Source of the DNA: Planctomycetaceae bacterium
Lineage (GTDB): Bacteria; Planctomycetota; Phycisphaerae; Phycisphaerales; SM1A02
DNA length: 58,320 bases
Direction of reading: 5' to 3'
Assembly (NCBI GenBank): GCA_002685335.1
Contig: NYWY01000067.1
Coordinates: 1 to 58,320 of the forward strand
Both the position numbers and the translations under genes were made by a program. Under the pieces are notes generated by a model, which saw only the letters and a list, made by a program, of their open reading frames with translations, was not told the origin of the DNA and did not search any database. How positions within the stretch are numbered: the stretch's first letter is position 1; the number at the start of each line of letters is the position of its first letter. Positions 1 through 7,794 of the stretch are shown here, in pieces.

Positions 1-319
1 CGGCGAGTCGCAGGGCGGGGGCGTCGAAGGGGCCACCGGCGTTCTGGGCGACCCAGCCGGTGCTGGTGAAGCTCTGGAAGTAGTCGACCTGGGCGGTGTC
101 GGCCAGGCTCAGGTTGAACACGTTGAGGGCGACGTCGGCACCGTCGTCGGAGCTCAGATAGAGATCCTGAACGTTGACGGACACTTCTGCTCCACCGAAG
201 TCGGCGGCCGTGACGGCGTAACTCACGACGTAGGCGCCGGTGATGTCGGCGGAGGCGGTGGCGGTGATGCCGGTGATGGCTGCCGCAGTGAGCAGCGAGT
301 GATGCTTGAGGTTCTTCAT
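1..319 (-). CDS. PEP-CTERM-type exported protein, partial (C-terminus off window)
   Basis: The reading frame starts at an ATG at 317-319 and runs leftward off the window edge, so only about the first 106 residues are visible. It opens with a Sec signal peptide (MKNLKHHSLLTAAAITG, then an alanine-rich stretch ending ASA-D). The mature part is rich in Asp, Val and aromatics. Residue by residue it is a close paralogue of the complete protein at 544-1254: both share NVQDLYL, DVALNVFNL and a stretch ending YFQSFTSTGW. A PEP-CTERM-like tail is expected but lies outside the window. The two genes are tandem, same strand, 224 bases apart. Function is unknown; it is probably a surface or matrix protein handled by an exosortase-like system (inference). 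Confidence 0.85.
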   Translation of the reverse strand, partial: MKNLKHHSLLTAAAITGITATASADITGAYVVSYAVTAADFGGAEVSVNVQDLYLSSDDGADVALNVFNLSLADTAQVDYFQSFTSTGWVAQNAGGPFDAPALRLA

Positions 320-395
320 GGGTTCTTTCGTCCAATCTGATCCGGGAAGGGCGTGGGGTGTGTTCGGTCGTCGATCTTCAAACGTTCTCATCCGA

Positions 396-448
396 GAGAA
401 CCAGAAGGTCGCTCCGGGGGTTCCCGATCCCGGAGCGACCGGGTTCTC
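396..448 (-). terminator. Candidate terminator hairpin between the tandem PEP-CTERM genes
   Basis: A 12-bp perfect inverted repeat (407-418 with 429-440, GGTCGCTCCGGG) is extended by a second paired arm (396-402 with 442-448). Read on the minus strand, downstream of the 544-1254 gene, the stem is followed by a pyrimidine-rich stretch (TTCTGGTTCTCTC). This fits a factor-independent terminator, although the U-tract is imperfect. Confidence 0.5.
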
Positions 449-468
449 GACCTGTGCCAGGTCTGGAA

Positions 469-516
469 GGTGACGGGCGGCCATGAGCTGCCTCCGCCCG
501 TCACCGGTTTTTCTTC
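469..516. repeat. Inverted repeat with T-rich flank
   Basis: GGTGACGGGCGG at 469-480 pairs perfectly with 494-505 across a 13-base loop, and the plus strand then runs GGTTTTTCTTC. The T-tract points in the plus direction although the genes on both sides are on the minus strand. It is either a block against plus-strand read-through or one half of a bidirectional terminator 39 bases past the stop of the 544-1254 gene. Confidence 0.5.
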
Positions 517-543
517 GGCGTGCTGTCGACGCCGTTGGCTTGC

Positions 544-1254
544 TCAGCGACGTCGGCGTCCGCCGACGAGGCCAGCGAGGCCGAGGAAGGCGAACGCGCC
601 GGGGGCCGGGACGTTGACGGTGAATCCGCCCTGGACGCCGGGAGTGCCGAGACCCTGGTTCCAGGTGACCTCGAGGGTCGAATCGGTGAGATCGAAGTCG
701 CCGTCGTAGGCGAAGCGACCGATCAGGACACCGAGGCCGAAGCTGCCGCCGGGCCCCTGGGGGACCTGGCCGACCTGGCCGTTGAGGTTCGGAGGCGAAC
801 CGTTGTACCAACCGGCGAGGTCACCGGGGTAGTTCGTGGAGTTACCACCGAAGTTCGGGTCGATGCCCGTACCGGCGCCGGCACCGGGGGCCTGGGCGGG
901 GAGCAGGACGTCCTGGTCGAAGCCGCCCATGGTGACGAACGAGTCGGCTCGACGAAGGGCCGGAGCGTCGAAGGGACCACCGGCGTTCTGGGCGATCCAG
1001 CCGGTGCTGGTGAAGCTCTGGAAGTAGGTGACCTTGGCCGAGTCGACGAGATCCAGGTTGAAGACGTTGAGAGCGACGTCCGCAGCATCATCCGAGGCGA
1101 GGTAGAGGTCCTGGACGTTGACCGTCACGGAGGCTCCACCGAAGTCTTCAGCGGTGACTTGGTAGTTGACGGTGTAAGCGCCATAGATGTCGGCGGAAGC
1201 GGCAGTGGTGATGCCGGTGGCGACGGCCACGGTAAGAATTGTTCGGGGATTCAT
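544..1254 (-). CDS. PEP-CTERM-like exported protein
   Basis: A 236-residue protein with a Sec signal peptide (MNPRTILTVAVATGITTAASA, cleavage before D) and a C-terminal sorting-type tail: a VPAPGAF motif, a short hydrophobic segment (AFLGLAGLVGG) and a terminal RRRR. This is the Pro-x-Pro / membrane / basic-tail architecture of PEP-CTERM proteins in its planctomycete form. The central region has no recognised enzyme motif; it is Asp, Asn and Gly rich with a beta-strand look. It is a tandem paralogue of the truncated gene at 1-319. A purine-rich stretch (GAAAGGATCTGAGAG) precedes the ATG. The likely role is an exported surface, matrix or biofilm protein; the exact function is unknown. Confidence 0.85.
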   Translation of the reverse strand: MNPRTILTVAVATGITTAASADIYGAYTVNYQVTAEDFGGASVTVNVQDLYLASDDAADVALNVFNLDLVDSAKVTYFQSFTSTGWIAQNAGGPFDAPALRRADSFVTMGGFDQDVLLPAQAPGAGAGTGIDPNFGGNSTNYPGDLAGWYNGSPPNLNGQVGQVPQGPGGSFGLGVLIGRFAYDGDFDLTDSTLEVTWNQGLGTPGVQGGFTVNVPAPGAFAFLGLAGLVGGRRRR

Positions 1255-1559
1255 CTCTCAGATCCTTTCGTCTCGGACAACAGTGCGTCCGAAGGTCTTT
1301 CTCTCGAGTCGGACTCCGCCGACCCGTCTTGAAAAGTCGCTCTCTGGCGTCCCCCACGTTGGAGACGTTGGCGTCGCGACTGTTGACGCCGAGCGGTACG
1401 ACCGCATTCCCTCTGCTGTGGTGCCGGCGATGCCGGACTCGATCTCTCAATCTGACGCTTCCTTCGTGATTCCCCCACGCAGGAGCGTTTCTGAATTCTC
1501 TTCTCTCGAACATTCCCGTCGATCGATCATCGTCTTCCTTCGATCGCGAGGGGTTTGTC
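1255..1559. other. Intergenic leader upstream of the PEP-CTERM gene
   Basis: These 305 bases lie between the PEP-CTERM start and the end of the weak ORF at 1560-2615. Short ORFs in several frames have no recognisable protein content. The promoter and 5' leader of the minus-strand PEP-CTERM gene should lie here, but I cannot point to a convincing -35/-10 pair. Local GC looks lower than in the flanking genes. Confidence 0.4.
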
Positions 1560-2615
1560 TCAGTCCGTCTCGTGCTGATGGACCGGGGGTTCCTTTCCAG
1601 GATTCTGGATCACGCTGGGAAGGATTCTGATGCTCCCGTTCTCCGTCACGCTCGACATGGTTCTGGATCGAGCGTTCCCAAAGAATCCCCGGGCGAAGTC
1701 GCCCTCGCCCGGGGACCGTGGGGGGTGCGCTTCTCGCATCGCGGTCGTCAAGACCATCGATGCCGGCACGGAGCCGGGGAGTTGTTCTGCATCTGCAACC
1801 GATTCTTCCACCGCGGGGCACGGTCCGACGGCGTTCCCATCGCCGCCGGATCGTGCGTCCGGATGTGGACTGTGATCAACGGTGACTCTTTCGGAGACCA
1901 TGTGATCGTGCGGTTCGACGTCGATAGGGAGTTCCCGTTCCCTTGATCGAGTCGAGAGGCCGTCTGGCGAAACCGTGCGGATTTCCCGCTCTCGCTCGGT
2001 ATCGGTCAGACGCAAGTCGGCAGAGGAGCGTTCCCGTTCTCCTCGTATTGCCGCCAGGATGCTGCTGGGGCGAGCTCGGTTCCGGACTTCTTGGTCCGTC
2101 CAGGCTTCGCCGCGACCGGGGAGGGAAGGTCTTCCCTCGTCGGTGTTTGAATCGTCGTTGGTATCTGCTTTCAGGAGTCCGCCAAGAAGGAGATCGGACG
2201 CCTGTTGAATCGCTTTCCGGGTACCGCTGATCGCGGTGATCTCCCCGGTTCGGGAGTTGAGCTCAAGCGTGATCAGTTCCTGATCGGACACGAGCTTCAG
2301 TTCGGTCTGTGAGACAGCTGTCGGGTCCACAAGGACCTCCGAATCAGACAACGTGATGCCGAAGCACCAACATCGAATAGAGACGGCGGAAGCATTCCGC
2401 CAACCCGACACGAAAGCCTTGAACCGAGCGATCCAGCCTTGTAAAAGGGACAGGAACTCACTCGTCACCTCGTCGGCGATGAAAGCCGAGCCGAGGAAAG
2501 GGCACCGTGAAGGGCCTCTGAGTTGTTCCCATTTCCCGACCTCTCCCGTGGCTGAGCGAACCCAGCCGAGGTCAGTGGCAGGAGTATGGATCGAGTTCGG
2601 GGGGATGCAAGTCAC
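1560..2615 (-). CDS. Hypothetical protein, weakly supported
   Basis: An open frame of 351 codons matching no family I recognise. The stretch around residues 95-165 reads like real protein (ELKLVSDQELITLELNSRTG, then a charged Asp/Asn/Thr-rich linker) and its codons mostly end in G or C, as in the neighbouring genes. The C-terminal half is Arg/Glu/Ser rich with repeated RERE-type runs and looks disordered or spurious. No signal peptide or membrane segment is seen, and the start is uncertain; an internal ATG or GTG is possible. It could be a lineage-specific protein, a decaying gene, or a chance frame in a GC-rich region. It lies on the same strand as the PEP-CTERM genes. Confidence 0.35.
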   Translation of the reverse strand: MTCIPPNSIHTPATDLGWVRSATGEVGKWEQLRGPSRCPFLGSAFIADEVTSEFLSLLQGWIARFKAFVSGWRNASAVSIRCWCFGITLSDSEVLVDPTAVSQTELKLVSDQELITLELNSRTGEITAISGTRKAIQQASDLLLGGLLKADTNDDSNTDEGRPSLPGRGEAWTDQEVRNRARPSSILAAIRGERERSSADLRLTDTEREREIRTVSPDGLSTRSRERELPIDVEPHDHMVSERVTVDHSPHPDARSGGDGNAVGPCPAVEESVADAEQLPGSVPASMVLTTAMREAHPPRSPGEGDFARGFFGNARSRTMSSVTENGSIRILPSVIQNPGKEPPVHQHETD

Positions 2616-2656
2616 TCTGCCAACTTTTTTCGGACGGCCGGCACCGGACCGAAACC

Positions 2657-3607
2657 ATGGGTCGGATCGTGACCTGCGTTACCGTCTCCAACATGATGTC
2701 ACTCCCGGTCCTACGTCACTTCGCGTTGAACCGCCGGTTCGTCCGGTTCATCTGTTCGACTCTTCTGGCCGCGCCCATGGCGTGCGCCCCAGGCAACACC
2801 GCGGACGTCGATTCGCGCGGTGTCTCGCAACCGACGGTCGCCGTCATGCACGAGCCGCTGGTCTACGAATGTCACCGAGCCGCCGTCGAGCCGAAGTTCG
2901 ACGGCGAGCTGGAGGTCGGACCGTGGGCCGCGGCCGACTGGAGCCGTGACTTTCGGGATATCGAAGGCGATTCCCGGCCCCGCCCGTGGGCGCGGACGAG
3001 ATTGAAGATGCTGTGGGATTCGACGCATCTGTACGTCGGGTGTGAGATGGAGGAGCCCGATCTCTGGGCGACCTACGACCGTCGTGACATGATCGTCTTT
3101 CACGAACATGATTTCGAGGTCTTCATCGATCCTGATGGTGACGGCGACGAGTACTACGAGATCGAGATCAACGTGATCGGAACGATCTTCGATCTCTTCC
3201 TCCAGCGACCGTATCGACTTGGGGGGCCGGCGGAACACGGGTGGGACAGCGACGGTCTGCGCTGGGCGATTCATGCGGACGGCACCATCAATCAGCCGGG
3301 CGACCGTGACTCGGGCTGGACGGTGGAACTGGCCATTCCGTTCGCCGACCTGCGTCCACCGACCACGCGTGAGGATGGTTCCAAGTGGACGCTCCCCCCG
3401 ATCGCCGAACATCGACGCCGCGTGGTGCCCGAAGCGGGTGATGCCTGGCGGATCAACTTTTCCCGGGTGGAATGGGATCTCGAGGTCGTCGACGGCGCCT
3501 ATCGGAAGGTCGAGGGTCGTCCGGAACGGAACTGGACCTGGACACCGCAGTGGGAGATCAACATGCACGTGCCGTCACGTTGGGGATTCGTGCGTTTCCT
3601 CGACTGA
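2657..3607 (+). CDS. CBM9-like carbohydrate-binding lipoprotein
   Basis: This 316-residue protein has a hydrophobic N-terminus ending in a lipobox-like LAAPMAC (Cys about residue 43), which suggests a lipid-anchored exported protein. An in-frame ATG at 2693 (MMSLPVLRH) would give a more normal signal-peptide length and is a credible alternative start. The mature protein reads as a family-9 carbohydrate-binding-like fold: an EPKFDGELE opening, LKMLWDSTHLYVGCEMEEPD, HDFEVFIDPDGDGDEYYEIE, then a GWTVELAIPFADL strand and a C-terminal WGFVRF. These segments are typical of the sugar-binding DOMON/CBM9 domains that planctomycetes export in large numbers. No catalytic domain is attached. Its 3' end overlaps the convergent HIT gene by 33 bases. 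Confidence 0.85.
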   Translation: MGRIVTCVTVSNMMSLPVLRHFALNRRFVRFICSTLLAAPMACAPGNTADVDSRGVSQPTVAVMHEPLVYECHRAAVEPKFDGELEVGPWAAADWSRDFRDIEGDSRPRPWARTRLKMLWDSTHLYVGCEMEEPDLWATYDRRDMIVFHEHDFEVFIDPDGDGDEYYEIEINVIGTIFDLFLQRPYRLGGPAEHGWDSDGLRWAIHADGTINQPGDRDSGWTVELAIPFADLRPPTTREDGSKWTLPPIAEHRRRVVPEAGDAWRINFSRVEWDLEVVDGAYRKVEGRPERNWTWTPQWEINMHVPSRWGFVRFLD

Positions 3608-4030
3608 GCCTTCCCGGTCGATCGCCGCGGCGATGGCCGCGGCCAACTCGGCGGGGTCCTCGTCCATTTCGACCGGCCGCCAGGACAGGTCGAGACCGGC
3701 GCCCTCGGTTCGATCGCCGAATCGGGGAATGATGTGGAAGTGCACGTGCATCACCGCCTGGTGTGCTTCCGTGCCGTTGTTCTGAAGAACGTTGTAGGCG
3801 GTCGCGCCGGTCGCCCCGCAGACCGCACGGCAGAGTCGCGGGAGCACTCGGCCGATGCCGGCGGCGGCGTCATCGGACAGTTCTCCGAGGGTCGCTCGGG
3901 CTTCCTTCGGGATCACCAGGAGATGTCCGCGACTCAGGGGCCCGATGTCCAGGAAGGCGAGGACGTGATCATCCTCGTGGACTCGGTGGCAGGGGATGTC
4001 GCCGGCGAGGATGCGATCGAAGATGGTCAT
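3575..4030 (-). CDS. HIT family nucleotide hydrolase
   Basis: This 151-residue protein is full length for a HIT (histidine triad) protein. It begins with the family hallmark IFDRILAGDIPCHRVHEDD and carries the catalytic triad HVHFHIIPR at residues 95-103, with His95, His97 and His99. NNGTEAHQAVMH just before it matches the conserved phosphate-binding region. Members are cytosolic and hydrolyse dinucleoside polyphosphates or nucleoside phosphoramidates; the physiological substrate cannot be read from sequence. It lies 96 bases downstream of the CPBP protease gene on the same strand, and its last 33 bases overlap the convergent lipoprotein gene. Confidence 0.93.
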   Translation of the reverse strand: MTIFDRILAGDIPCHRVHEDDHVLAFLDIGPLSRGHLLVIPKEARATLGELSDDAAAGIGRVLPRLCRAVCGATGATAYNVLQNNGTEAHQAVMHVHFHIIPRFGDRTEGAGLDLSWRPVEMDEDPAELAAAIAAAIDREGSVEETHESPT

Positions 4031-4126
4031 GAGGCACCGGGTCCGGGGAGTTCGAGGTCGGAGACCTGACGGGCGTGGATCCTACGGTGGCGGGGGACTC
4101 CTCGGAATCGAGGCCGATCCCGATGC

Positions 4127-4837
4127 TCAGATGAAGCCCAGCATCGAGGCCCCGATCACGATGATCGCCAGATCTACCAGAGCGTGGCTGATCCAACCCG
4201 GAATCACGCTCTTGGACAGCCCCAGGCTCGCCGACCAGATGAGACCCCCGATGAACACTCCGGCCGAACCGATGACGACGATCCTGAGGTCGAAGAACGC
4301 GGCCAGCACGATCACATGATGGATGGTGAAGATCAGGGCGGAGATCGGGATCGCGATGAAGGACGGAAGACCCAGGATCTTCAGCCTTGAGTCGACGAAC
4401 CACCGAAACACGAATTCTTCCAGAAGACTGTTGCCGATGCAGAGCCAGGCCGCGAACAGCCAGAACCGGACTGGTCGATCGAGGCCGCTCTCCATCATCA
4501 CGACCAGCAGTCGGTCGGTGTCCACGGTGTTTCGGAACCCGGCGAACCAGAACACAATGATCCCGCCACCGATCACGAGCCCGCTCAGGGTGCCCAGGAT
4601 GATCGCCCCGGGAGTCGTTCCGCGGCGGAAGCCGGAAAGGAGGTCGGTTCGGGAGATGGTCCGCCATGCCACGCAGGCGGGGATGCCGTAGAGCAGCATC
4701 TTGCAGATCGCATAGACCGCGCTTCCGAGCGCTCCCGGCCAGATCCAGAGGCCCGCGAGCGAACCGACCGATGGTGCGATCGTGACGATCAGGAGGGTAC
4801 CCAGCAACCAGGACTTGTTCGACGTGGAGCCCGTCAT
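4127..4837 (-). CDS. CPBP family intramembrane metalloprotease
   Basis: A 236-residue polytopic membrane protein with about seven hydrophobic segments. The three CPBP/Abi (CAAX-prenyl-protease-like) motifs are present: EEFVFR at residues 140-145, FTIHH at 170-174, and SHALVD at 217-222. These provide the paired glutamates and histidines proposed for metal-dependent peptide cleavage inside the membrane. In bacteria the family acts in peptide or bacteriocin processing, immunity and protein maturation; the substrate here is unknown. It is transcribed leftward, probably with the downstream HIT gene, and divergently from nadC across 209 bases. Confidence 0.88.
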   Translation of the reverse strand: MTGSTSNKSWLLGTLLIVTIAPSVGSLAGLWIWPGALGSAVYAICKMLLYGIPACVAWRTISRTDLLSGFRRGTTPGAIILGTLSGLVIGGGIIVFWFAGFRNTVDTDRLLVVMMESGLDRPVRFWLFAAWLCIGNSLLEEFVFRWFVDSRLKILGLPSFIAIPISALIFTIHHVIVLAAFFDLRIVVIGSAGVFIGGLIWSASLGLSKSVIPGWISHALVDLAIIVIGASMLGFI

Positions 4838-5046
4838 GGTCGTCTCTGTCCAGGGCCGGGGGGGGTCTGATCGGTGAGGATTCTACAGGCGTTGGTTGTT
4901 GGTTTCCCCCCTCTCTGAATTTCACGATTGCAGTGAGGGACGAAACCTGACCGTTCGCGGTCGGATCCGGAATCTCCACCGGTTCGATCCTGCGTTGGAC
5001 GTCGTCTCCTCGCCTTCGCGGGTACGGTTCGTATCCGGAGATATCA
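4838..5046. promoter_or_regulatory. Divergent intergenic region, CPBP protease / nadC
   Basis: 209 bases between two divergent starts, which must hold promoters for both transcripts. It contains a G-run (about 4858-4865) and lower-GC segments but no motif I can assign. No known NAD-related operator was recognised. Confidence 0.35.
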
Positions 5047-5988
5047 GTGAACAGCACCCCAAAGAACGATTCCAGACGTCTCGAGCCCTACGGATCCTGC
5101 GATCTCGAGGAGATCTACGAGCGGATGGTGTCGCCCACCCTCGATTCCGCGATCGACCGATGGCTCGCGGAGGACTACGGTGACTCGGGCGATCTCACGA
5201 CGTCCGCTTTCATACCCCCCGACGTGATGGTCCGCGGCGAAATCAGATCGCGGGCCCACGGCGTGGTGTGCGGTCTTCCGATCGTTCGTCGCATCGCTTC
5301 GCGTGCGGCGGGCACGTTGGAGACCGAACCTCTCGCGGTGGATGGTGATCGGGTGGAGCCGGGCATGCGGGTGATGGAGATCCGCGGACCGCTTGCCGCG
5401 ATGCTGCCGGTGGAACGCACCCTTCTCAACCTGCTCGGCCGAGCATCCGGGGTCGCGACCGCGACCTCGCGATTCGTCGCGGGAGTGGTCGGCACCGACG
5501 CGGTCATCGTCGACACCCGCAAGACGACTCCCGGACTTCGAACGGTCGAGAAGTATGCCGTTCGTTGCGGGGGGGGGAGACTTCACCGGCTCGGCCTCCA
5601 CGATGCGGTCCTCATCAAGGACAATCACATCGCGGGCCTCGGAGCATCGTTCTCCGAGTCGATCGAGGCGGGGGCGAGTGGATGCCGGGAACAGATGCGT
5701 CCCCGGTTCATCGAGATCGAGGTCGACGATCTCAAGCAGTTCGAAGCGATCCTCGATCTTCCCTCGGGGACCGTAGACATCGTCCTCCTCGACAACATGG
5801 ATCTCGAGACGATTCGAGAAGCGGTCGGACGTCGGAACCTGCGACGCCGAGGCCTTCTGCTCGAAGCCTCCGGCGGAGTGACGCTGGAATCGGTGCGGGC
5901 GGTGGCCGAGACCGGGGTCGATCGCATCGCGGTCGGGGCGATCACCCATTCGGCCTATCAAGTCGATTTCGGGCTCGACATGAGCTGA
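5047..5988 (+). CDS. nadC: Nicotinate-nucleotide pyrophosphorylase (carboxylating)
   Basis: Quinolinate phosphoribosyltransferase converts quinolinate and PRPP to nicotinate mononucleotide, CO2 and pyrophosphate in de novo NAD synthesis. The 313-residue length is slightly above the usual 280-300 because of an N-terminal extension. Diagnostic segments are GDLTT, the ERTLLN segment, VDTRKTTPGLRTVEKYAV, the GLHDAVLIKDNHI active-site block, IEIEVDDL, VLLDNMD and the EASGGV phosphate-binding loop. The usual GGGxNHR is GGGRLHR here, a modest variation. It is followed 33 bases later by birA on the same strand, so the two cofactor genes probably share a transcript. No nadA or nadB is in the window. 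Confidence 0.96.
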   Translation: MNSTPKNDSRRLEPYGSCDLEEIYERMVSPTLDSAIDRWLAEDYGDSGDLTTSAFIPPDVMVRGEIRSRAHGVVCGLPIVRRIASRAAGTLETEPLAVDGDRVEPGMRVMEIRGPLAAMLPVERTLLNLLGRASGVATATSRFVAGVVGTDAVIVDTRKTTPGLRTVEKYAVRCGGGRLHRLGLHDAVLIKDNHIAGLGASFSESIEAGASGCREQMRPRFIEIEVDDLKQFEAILDLPSGTVDIVLLDNMDLETIREAVGRRNLRRRGLLLEASGGVTLESVRAVAETGVDRIAVGAITHSAYQVDFGLDMS

Positions 5989-6021
5989 ATTCCGGGGAAC
6001 CCCGCGAATCGGGATGAACTC

Positions 6022-6885
6022 ATGCCGGAAGACATGTCCGAGGAATCACCGGTCGAGGAGCTGGCCGACTGGTCGGACCGATTGGAACGGGCCGTGGTCG
6101 GGACGCGGTTCGATGCGGGACGAGTCCGGGTGATGGCGACCTGTGATTCGACCCAGGATCACGCTCGAAACCTTGGAGCGGGGGCCGTGGTGACCACCGG
6201 CCGACAGGTGGCGGGACGAGGCCGTCTTGGTCGATCGTGGATCGACGACCGCGGGGCCGGTCTCGCGGTGAGTCTCGCCCTGCCTGCGCTGGCATCGGAT
6301 CTGGCCTGCATCGCGATCGCGGTCGCGACGCTGGATGCGGTCCGGTGTTCGCTTGAAGCGTGTGGTACCGGTGGATCGGAGGCGGGAGGACGCCTCGGGC
6401 TCAAGTTTCCCAACGACCTCGTGGATCGCCGGACCGGACGGAAGGTCGCAGGCATTCTGGTGGAAGTGGTGGATGGCATCGCGGTGGTCGGCATAGGAAT
6501 CAATGTTGGAATTCGAGACTGGCCGTCCGGCCTGAACGCGATCGCGCTGGAAGAGATTCTCGAGGGATCGAGGGTTCGAATCCCTCCTCGAATCGAGATT
6601 CTCGAACATCTGCTTCCCGCGGTCGATCGGGCCTGGGCCGCGTCTCCGACGGACCTCGATCGACGGTTCGCCGTCGACCACGCTCCCACCGGTGAGCGGG
6701 TGGAGATCGAAGAGGATGTCCTCGGGGGGTCCTCACGCCGGATACGGGGGACGCTTCGGGGATTCGATCCACGTCGAACGTTGGAAGTGGAAAACGACGA
6801 CGGTCTGGTGGTGATCACCGCCGCTCGAGCGAGGATCCTGTCCTGGGGTCGAGCCATCTCCGGACCCGACCGCTCGGGAACTTGA
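6022..6885 (+). CDS. birA: Biotin--[acetyl-CoA-carboxylase] ligase
   Basis: This 287-residue enzyme activates biotin to biotinyl-AMP and transfers it to the carboxyl-carrier lysine. The adenylate loop GRGRLGRSW is at residues 65-73. KFPNDL at 128-133 (usually KWPNDL) and RKVAGILVE at 140-148 supply the conserved ligand-contact and lysine residues, followed by VVGIGINV. There is no N-terminal helix-turn-helix, so it is a monofunctional ligase and not a BirA-type biotin repressor. It sits between nadC and a secreted hypothetical protein, separated by 33 and 3 bases, which suggests one operon. A tRNA T-arm-like sequence inside the gene (around 6573) is coincidental. Confidence 0.95.
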   Translation: MPEDMSEESPVEELADWSDRLERAVVGTRFDAGRVRVMATCDSTQDHARNLGAGAVVTTGRQVAGRGRLGRSWIDDRGAGLAVSLALPALASDLACIAIAVATLDAVRCSLEACGTGGSEAGGRLGLKFPNDLVDRRTGRKVAGILVEVVDGIAVVGIGINVGIRDWPSGLNAIALEEILEGSRVRIPPRIEILEHLLPAVDRAWAASPTDLDRRFAVDHAPTGERVEIEEDVLGGSSRRIRGTLRGFDPRRTLEVENDDGLVVITAARARILSWGRAISGPDRSGT

Positions 6886-6888
6886 GAA

Positions 6889-7794
6889 ATGGGGTGGGAT
6901 CGGTCGATGCAGAGGGGCATGGTGCTCTCTGCCTCACCCATCCTCCGAAACCTTTTCCTGATCATCACGCTGAGTGGCGTGTCGACGACCACTCTGGCGT
7001 CGACGAAGCCGGATCCACCGTCGGCCGACGAGGCGGTTCCGTTGCGACGAATCGCCGGCCCGGGTCAGATTCCTCCCGCTTCGGTGGGAAGTCCGGTGGT
7101 CAGCGATTTCGATCCGCTCGAGGTTCGGCGAATCGATCTTCATGCGGTGGAACAGACCATCAGCGATCGAGGTCCCCTCGATGCCAGCCTTCGTTGGATT
7201 CCTTCCGGTCTGCGGCTGCCCACGGCCTACGACCAGGTCTACCGACGTGAAGGAGGAGGTTTCTGGCGAGCGAATGGAGGCCTGGTCGCCACGTTCAACC
7301 AGTCGGTCTACCTCCCCACGCGAGGTGGAATGTCGGCCGACATACCGGCATCCACGATTTTCGTGATCGGTGGAGTTCCCATGGGGGCGGAACCGGGTCA
7401 CGGACGTCTGCTGGCCGCCGATCCGCTGGATCCCGGTTCGGTACCGGTGATCCATCCGGTGACGATGGTTCCGGACGAACGTCATCACATGCAGGCGATC
7501 CCCGGTGATCGACTCGAGCGATTCGGATTCGGGCCCGGCCACAGGATCGCCAGCGAGGCGCGACCGGAGGCGGAGGCGGAGGAGGAACTCTCGGACATGA
7601 CTTCGGGAGGTGGAAGTCGATTCCAGAGAGACGAGGACTATCGCGCCGGTCGCCTCGATCGAATGTTGAAGCTCTGGCGTCGAGGTCGGATCAATCCCGA
7701 GCCGTTGATTTCGGACTCCGAGGTGGCGAGAGATCGGGAAGCGGCTCCGTCGATCCCTCGGGTCGAAGCGGACTCCCCTCGTCCAGAATCATGA
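6889..7794 (+). CDS. Hypothetical exported protein
   Basis: A 301-residue protein of no recognised family. It has an N-terminal signal-peptide-like segment (about residues 14-38, hydrophobic core NLFLIITLSGV, followed by an ASTK-type cleavage region). The mature part is Pro/Arg rich, with FWRANGGLVATFNQSVYLP and STIFVIGGVPMGAEP as the most structured stretches, then a charged, probably disordered tail. The start follows the birA stop after 3 bases; an in-frame ATG at 6907 (MQRGMVLSA) is an alternative. Its last 104 bases overlap the convergent flavoprotein gene at 7691-8446. Probably periplasmic or envelope-associated (inference). Confidence 0.75.
   Translation: MGWDRSMQRGMVLSASPILRNLFLIITLSGVSTTTLASTKPDPPSADEAVPLRRIAGPGQIPPASVGSPVVSDFDPLEVRRIDLHAVEQTISDRGPLDASLRWIPSGLRLPTAYDQVYRREGGGFWRANGGLVATFNQSVYLPTRGGMSADIPASTIFVIGGVPMGAEPGHGRLLAADPLDPGSVPVIHPVTMVPDERHHMQAIPGDRLERFGFGPGHRIASEARPEAEAEEELSDMTSGGGSRFQRDEDYRAGRLDRMLKLWRRGRINPEPLISDSEVARDREAAPSIPRVEADSPRPES

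Noticed and set aside
3969..5057. 362-residue minus-strand open frame spanning the CPBP protease
   Set aside because: The CPBP frame has all three catalytic motifs and membrane helices; this alternative frame is Arg/Pro/His rich and lacks any.
6570..6590. tRNA T-arm-like sequence (AGGGTTCGAATCCCT)
   Set aside because: It is inside birA coding sequence, with no acceptor, D or anticodon arms at the right distances.
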